A stretch of 64,000 nucleotides of DNA. It comes from Ruegeria haliotis. Its GTDB lineage: Bacteria; Pseudomonadota; Alphaproteobacteria; Rhodobacterales; Rhodobacteraceae. Positions 60,995 to 64,000 of the stretch are shown piece after piece. Made by a program: the position numbers and the translations under genes. Position 1 is the stretch's first letter. Every line of letters begins with the position of its first letter. A model generated the notes under the pieces. The model was not told where the DNA came from, made no database searches, and saw nothing but the letters and a program-made list of their open reading frames with translations. The stretch lies in assembly GCF_013377785.1 (NCBI RefSeq), contig NZ_JABXWT010000001.1, forward strand, positions 735,533-799,532, in the 5' to 3' direction.

Positions 60995-62398
60995 ATGGAA
61001 TCAATTGAGATCGGCCTCTGGGTCACAGGTGGTCTGCTGCTTCTTGTCGTCACCGGAATGCGCGTTGCTTTTGCTGCTGCTCTGGCAGGGCTTGTCGGGT
61101 TGATATGGATCTTCTGGGCCAAGTTCGGATACGATCCGAACCGGTTCGGCAAGGCGTTGACAGTGGCGGTGAAGACCGCCGGGCAGGTGCCGCATTCCAA
61201 GGTGGCCTCACACACGCTCAGCTTGATCCCGACCTTTATCCTGATCGGTTATCTCGCCTATTATGCAGGCCTGACGCGCGCCCTGTTCGAAGCCGCCAAG
61301 CGCTGGATTGCGTGGGTTCCCGGCGGTTTGGCGGTGTCCACCGTATTTGCTACTGCCGGTTTTGCGGCAGTCTCTGGTGCATCGGTCGCCACGTCCGCTG
61401 TCTTTGCGCGCATTGCGATCCCCGAGATGCTGAGCGCCGGCTACAACAAGCGTTTCGCTGCAGGAGTCGTGGCCGCAGGGGGAACGCTGGCCTCGCTGAT
61501 CCCGCCGTCTGCAATTCTTGTGATCTACGCTATCATCGTCGAGCAGGACGTCGGCAAGCTGCTGTTGGCGGGGTTCATCCCGGGGGCATTTTCCGCTGTG
61601 GTCTACGGCATGTTGATCGTGGGCATTGCGGTTGTTTTCAAATCGGTGGGCCCTCCCGTTACCGGCTTTACGTGGAAACAGCGCTTTGCCGCGCTGCCGG
61701 GCGCAATTCCGATTGTCGCTGTGATCCTGATCATCATTTGCTTTGTCTATAATCCATTTGGCGACAAGGCGTGGGGCACACCAACCGAAGGTGGCGCAAT
61801 CGGAGCCTTCATCGTGTTCTGTTTTGCTCTGTTCCACGGGATGCGGTGGGCCGAGTTCAAGTCGGCCCTTCTGGAAACGGCGAAACTGACCGCCATGATC
61901 TTTTCGATCATCTGGGGTGTCTTGATTTACGTGCGTTTTCTGGGGTTTGCGGATCTTCCAGGTGCGTTCTCTGATTGGATTACATCGCTTGAGATGTCGC
62001 CGATGCTGATCCTGATCTGTATCCTTCTGGCCTATGCGGTGCTGGGCATGTTCATGGATGCCATCGGAATGCTGCTGCTGACATTGCCGGTGGTTTACCC
62101 GGCGGTCATGGCCCTGAACGGAGGTGAGGCGGTGAGTGCCGCAGACAGTGCATTTGGCATGTCCGGCCCCATGTGCGCGATCTGGTTTGGCATTCTTGTG
62201 GTTAAAATGGCCGAGTTCTGTCTGATAACGCCACCTATCGGTTTGAACTGTTTTGTCGTGGCAGGTGTGCGCCCAGACCTGAGTGTTCAGGACGTCTTCA
62301 GAGGCGTGACGCCATTCTTTATCGCGGATGGCGTGACCATTGCTTTGCTTGTGGCCTTTCCCGGCATCGTTCTTTACCTGCCGTCTTTGGCCGGATAA
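60995..62398 (+). CDS. dctM: TRAP transporter large permease (DctM type)
   Basis: A 467-residue membrane protein with about 12-13 helices, the main carrier subunit. Hallmarks: GLWVTGGLLLLVVTGMRVAFAAALAG, FATAGFAAVSGASVATSAVFARIAIPEM, GGTLASLIPPSAILVIYAII and LAYAVLGMFMDAIGMLLLTLPVVYP. It uses a sodium or proton gradient. Third gene of the operon; its stop runs into the A-rich leader of the following terminator. Confidence 0.94.
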   Translation: MESIEIGLWVTGGLLLLVVTGMRVAFAAALAGLVGLIWIFWAKFGYDPNRFGKALTVAVKTAGQVPHSKVASHTLSLIPTFILIGYLAYYAGLTRALFEAAKRWIAWVPGGLAVSTVFATAGFAAVSGASVATSAVFARIAIPEMLSAGYNKRFAAGVVAAGGTLASLIPPSAILVIYAIIVEQDVGKLLLAGFIPGAFSAVVYGMLIVGIAVVFKSVGPPVTGFTWKQRFAALPGAIPIVAVILIIICFVYNPFGDKAWGTPTEGGAIGAFIVFCFALFHGMRWAEFKSALLETAKLTAMIFSIIWGVLIYVRFLGFADLPGAFSDWITSLEMSPMLILICILLAYAVLGMFMDAIGMLLLTLPVVYPAVMALNGGEAVSAADSAFGMSGPMCAIWFGILVVKMAEFCLITPPIGLNCFVVAGVRPDLSVQDVFRGVTPFFIADGVTIALLVAFPGIVLYLPSLAG

Positions 62399-62425
62399 AA
62401 AAATACCCCGGCAAATGCCGGGGTA
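62397..62425 (-). terminator. terminator between convergent dctM and ocd
   Basis: TACCCCGGCA (62404-62413) pairs with TGCCGGGGTA (62416-62425). Seven A residues at 62397-62403 read as a T7 run after the stem on the minus strand, making a strong terminator for the ornithine cyclodeaminase gene; it may also stop dctM transcripts. Confidence 0.88.
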
Positions 62426-62448
62426 GGTTCATTGACACTGCGGGTTCT

Positions 62449-63489
62449 TCACTGTGCCCGCATAAGCATCCCATACAGGTCCCGTGGATCATCTGGGTCC
62501 GCCAGCATGTCCAAAGGTTCATAGAAATCAGTGCCTCCAATGGCATTCTTGATGTATCTCAGGGCCGAAAAATCCTCGATGGCAAATCCCACGCTGTCGA
62601 ACAGGGTTATCTGACGGTCATCCGTGCGGCCCTTGGCTTGTCCGGTCATCACGCGCCAAATTTCTGTTACAGGATGATCGGCCTCTAGCGCCTGAATTTC
62701 ACCTTCGATCCGTGTTTGCTCCGGGTATTCAACGAATATCTCTGAGCGGAGTAGGATGTCGCGATGCAGTTCCGTTTTGCCGGGACAATCGCCACCAATT
62801 GCGTTGATGTGGACGCCGGGGCCAACCATGTTGTCGGTCAGGATCGTGGCGTTTTTCTTGTCAGCGGTACAGGTGGTGATGATCTGGGCACCCTCGATCG
62901 CATCTTCGGGTGTTTGGCATGCAACCACGGTCAACCCTCTTTCCTGAAGGTTTGCGGCGCATTTGGCGGTCGCATTGCGGTCAGTATCATACAGTCGAAC
63001 AGTATCGATCCCGCACATCGCCTTGAAAGCGAGGCATTGGAATTCAGACTGTGCGCCATTACCGATCATCGCCATGGTCGATGCGTTCTTGGGGGCCAGA
63101 TAGCTGCCGACCAGAGCCGAAGTTGCCGCTGTGCGAAGCGCTGTCAACATTGTCATTTCGGTCAACAGAGTGGGGTAGCCGGTGTAGACATCAGCCAAAA
63201 GGCCAAAGGCAGTGACCGTCTGTAGCCCTTCGGATGTGTTCTTTGGGTGGCCGTTCACATATTTGAACCCATAAGCCTCACCATCCGAGGTGGGCATCAA
63301 TTCGATGACGCCATGGGGCGAATGGGCCGGAATGCGTGGCGTTTTGTCGAAACTCTCCCAGCGTTTGAAGTCAGAATCGATCTGTTGGGCGATCTGAGTG
63401 ATCATCTGTTCAACACCGATATGGTGGACCAGTCGCATCATGTTATCGACGGATACAAAGGGCACCAGGGCCTTGTCTGATGGTTGCAT
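62449..63489 (-). CDS. ocd: ornithine cyclodeaminase
   Basis: A 346-residue NAD-dependent enzyme of the OCD/mu-crystallin family that converts ornithine to proline and ammonia. Evidence: ELMPTSDGEAYGFKYVNGHPKNT, TEMTMLTALRTAATSALVGS, the Rossmann stretch MAMIGNGAQSEFQCLAFKAM, VHINAIGGDCPGKTELHRDILL and FVEYPEQTRIEGEIQ. GGAGAGCATT precedes the ATG. The arginase gene lies just upstream on the same strand, so the pair converts arginine to ornithine to proline. Confidence 0.93.
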   Translation of the reverse strand: MQPSDKALVPFVSVDNMMRLVHHIGVEQMITQIAQQIDSDFKRWESFDKTPRIPAHSPHGVIELMPTSDGEAYGFKYVNGHPKNTSEGLQTVTAFGLLADVYTGYPTLLTEMTMLTALRTAATSALVGSYLAPKNASTMAMIGNGAQSEFQCLAFKAMCGIDTVRLYDTDRNATAKCAANLQERGLTVVACQTPEDAIEGAQIITTCTADKKNATILTDNMVGPGVHINAIGGDCPGKTELHRDILLRSEIFVEYPEQTRIEGEIQALEADHPVTEIWRVMTGQAKGRTDDRQITLFDSVGFAIEDFSALRYIKNAIGGTDFYEPLDMLADPDDPRDLYGMLMRAQ

Positions 63490-63593
63490 AATGCTCTCCT
63501 ATCGCCGGGCCAAGTGGGCGCCTGCATTCTTGCAGCGCACCGATCCTGCGGCGGTTTCAAGTGTCGGAACAGATTGCGCTTGCAGGGCGTACA

Positions 63594-64000
63594 TCAGAAG
63601 CTCCAGGTTGGGCGATCAAAGATGCGGCGTCCCAACAGGGATGCGGCGAGATCGACCATCAGTTTAGCGGTGCGCCCGCGCTCATCCAGAAATGGATTCA
63701 ATTCAACCAGATCCAGTGAGCAGACCAACCCGCTTTCATGCAGCAATTCCATCGCCAGATGCGCCTCGCGCTCTGTGGCGCCGCCGGGCACAGTGGTGCC
63801 AACCGCAGGCGCAATCGCGGGGTCGAGGAAATCCACATCCAACGAAACGTGCAAGATGCCGTTTTCGGCCCGAACGCGTTCTAGGAAGGCCAAAAGCGGG
63901 GCCTTGATGCCATGTTCGTCGATACTGCGCATGTCGGCCAGCATGGCGTGATCTTGTTCCAACACAGCGCGTTCGGCTGGATCAACGGAACGTAGCCCGA
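63594..64000 (-). CDS. rocF: arginase, N-terminus cut by window edge
   Basis: The C-terminal 135 or so residues of a manganese ureohydrolase, open to the right edge of the window. Visible: GLRSVDPAERAVLEQDHAML, HVSLDVDFLDPAIAPAVGT with the metal-binding aspartates (DVDFLDP), GGATEREAHLAMELLHESG and SLDLVELNPFLDERGRTAKL. It hydrolyses arginine to ornithine and urea. It is placed 104 bases before ocd in the same direction, the expected catabolic order. Confidence 0.93.
   Translation of the reverse strand, partial: GLRSVDPAERAVLEQDHAMLADMRSIDEHGIKAPLLAFLERVRAENGILHVSLDVDFLDPAIAPAVGTTVPGGATEREAHLAMELLHESGLVCSLDLVELNPFLDERGRTAKLMVDLAASLLGRRIFDRPTWSF

Noticed and set aside
1..64000. CRISPR arrays, tRNA or rRNA genes, insertion sequences, prophage
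   Set aside because: Read through for regular repeats, cloverleaf-type sequences, transposase and phage motifs; none found.

Overview
The window looks like about 64 kb of chromosome from a marine alphaproteobacterium of the Rhodobacteraceae (Roseobacter group, Ruegeria-like). The evidence is fairly high G+C, dense short-gapped operons, the SUV3-like helicase / S4 protein / FdxA / CarD block, a RutR-controlled reductive pyrimidine pathway, a periplasmic formate dehydrogenase with DUF3305/DUF3306 partners, and abundant ABC and TRAP transporters. This assignment is inferred from gene content. I see no rRNA, tRNA, CRISPR array, insertion sequence or phage gene.

Layout. 1-10.2 kb: partial M3 oligoendopeptidase, SCP2/hydrolase pair, TPR protein, helicase, S4 protein, ferredoxin, CarD, an ion channel with a zinc ribbon, and divergent cobS/cobT. 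10.2-21.1 kb: K+/H+ antiporter, AsnC regulator divergent from 4-hydroxyphenylpyruvate dioxygenase, an orphan protein that looks like a GspL-GspC fusion, a SIMPL protein, metY, a GNAT, a glycosyltransferase-like protein and a cupin. 21.1-32.5 kb: a pyrimidine catabolic locus with preT, a methyltransferase, preA, convergent rutR, an M20 amidohydrolase, dihydropyrimidinase and an ABC importer. A perfect RutR-type box lies between rutR and the hydrolase gene, and a degenerate tandem pair lies before preT.

32.6-49.4 kb is a formate dehydrogenase / tungstate island. It holds tupBCA, a convergent HTH plus ligand-binding-like regulator, and a long minus-strand operon read from 44.1 kb down to 34.9 kb: DUF3305, DUF3306, a TorD-type chaperone, a TAT mini-protein, FDH alpha, beta and gamma, a WD40-cytochrome c fusion, a 41-residue peptide and the regulator. 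Facing it are a 651-residue multi-cluster ferredoxin and a cytochrome c whose N-terminal half resembles an internally deleted TupA. An Mrp ATPase, a lipoate-ligase-like protein and a small conserved-looking protein follow. The picture is metal uptake, metal-responsive control, enzyme maturation and electron transfer gathered in one place.

49.4-64 kb: flavin reductase, a membrane PAS-exonuclease fusion, a CNBD-CBS-nucleotidyltransferase protein, a symporter with its DUF4212 partner, an acs-adk pair, a TRAP transporter, ornithine cyclodeaminase and a partial arginase.

The most interesting unexplained items are the TupA-derived cytochrome c, the orphan GspL/GspC-like fusion, the WD40-cytochrome c in the FDH operon, the membrane sensor-exonuclease, and the methyltransferase inside the pyrimidine operon. 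Start codons were moved inward from the longest reading frame wherever a ribosome binding site, signal peptide or family length supported it.
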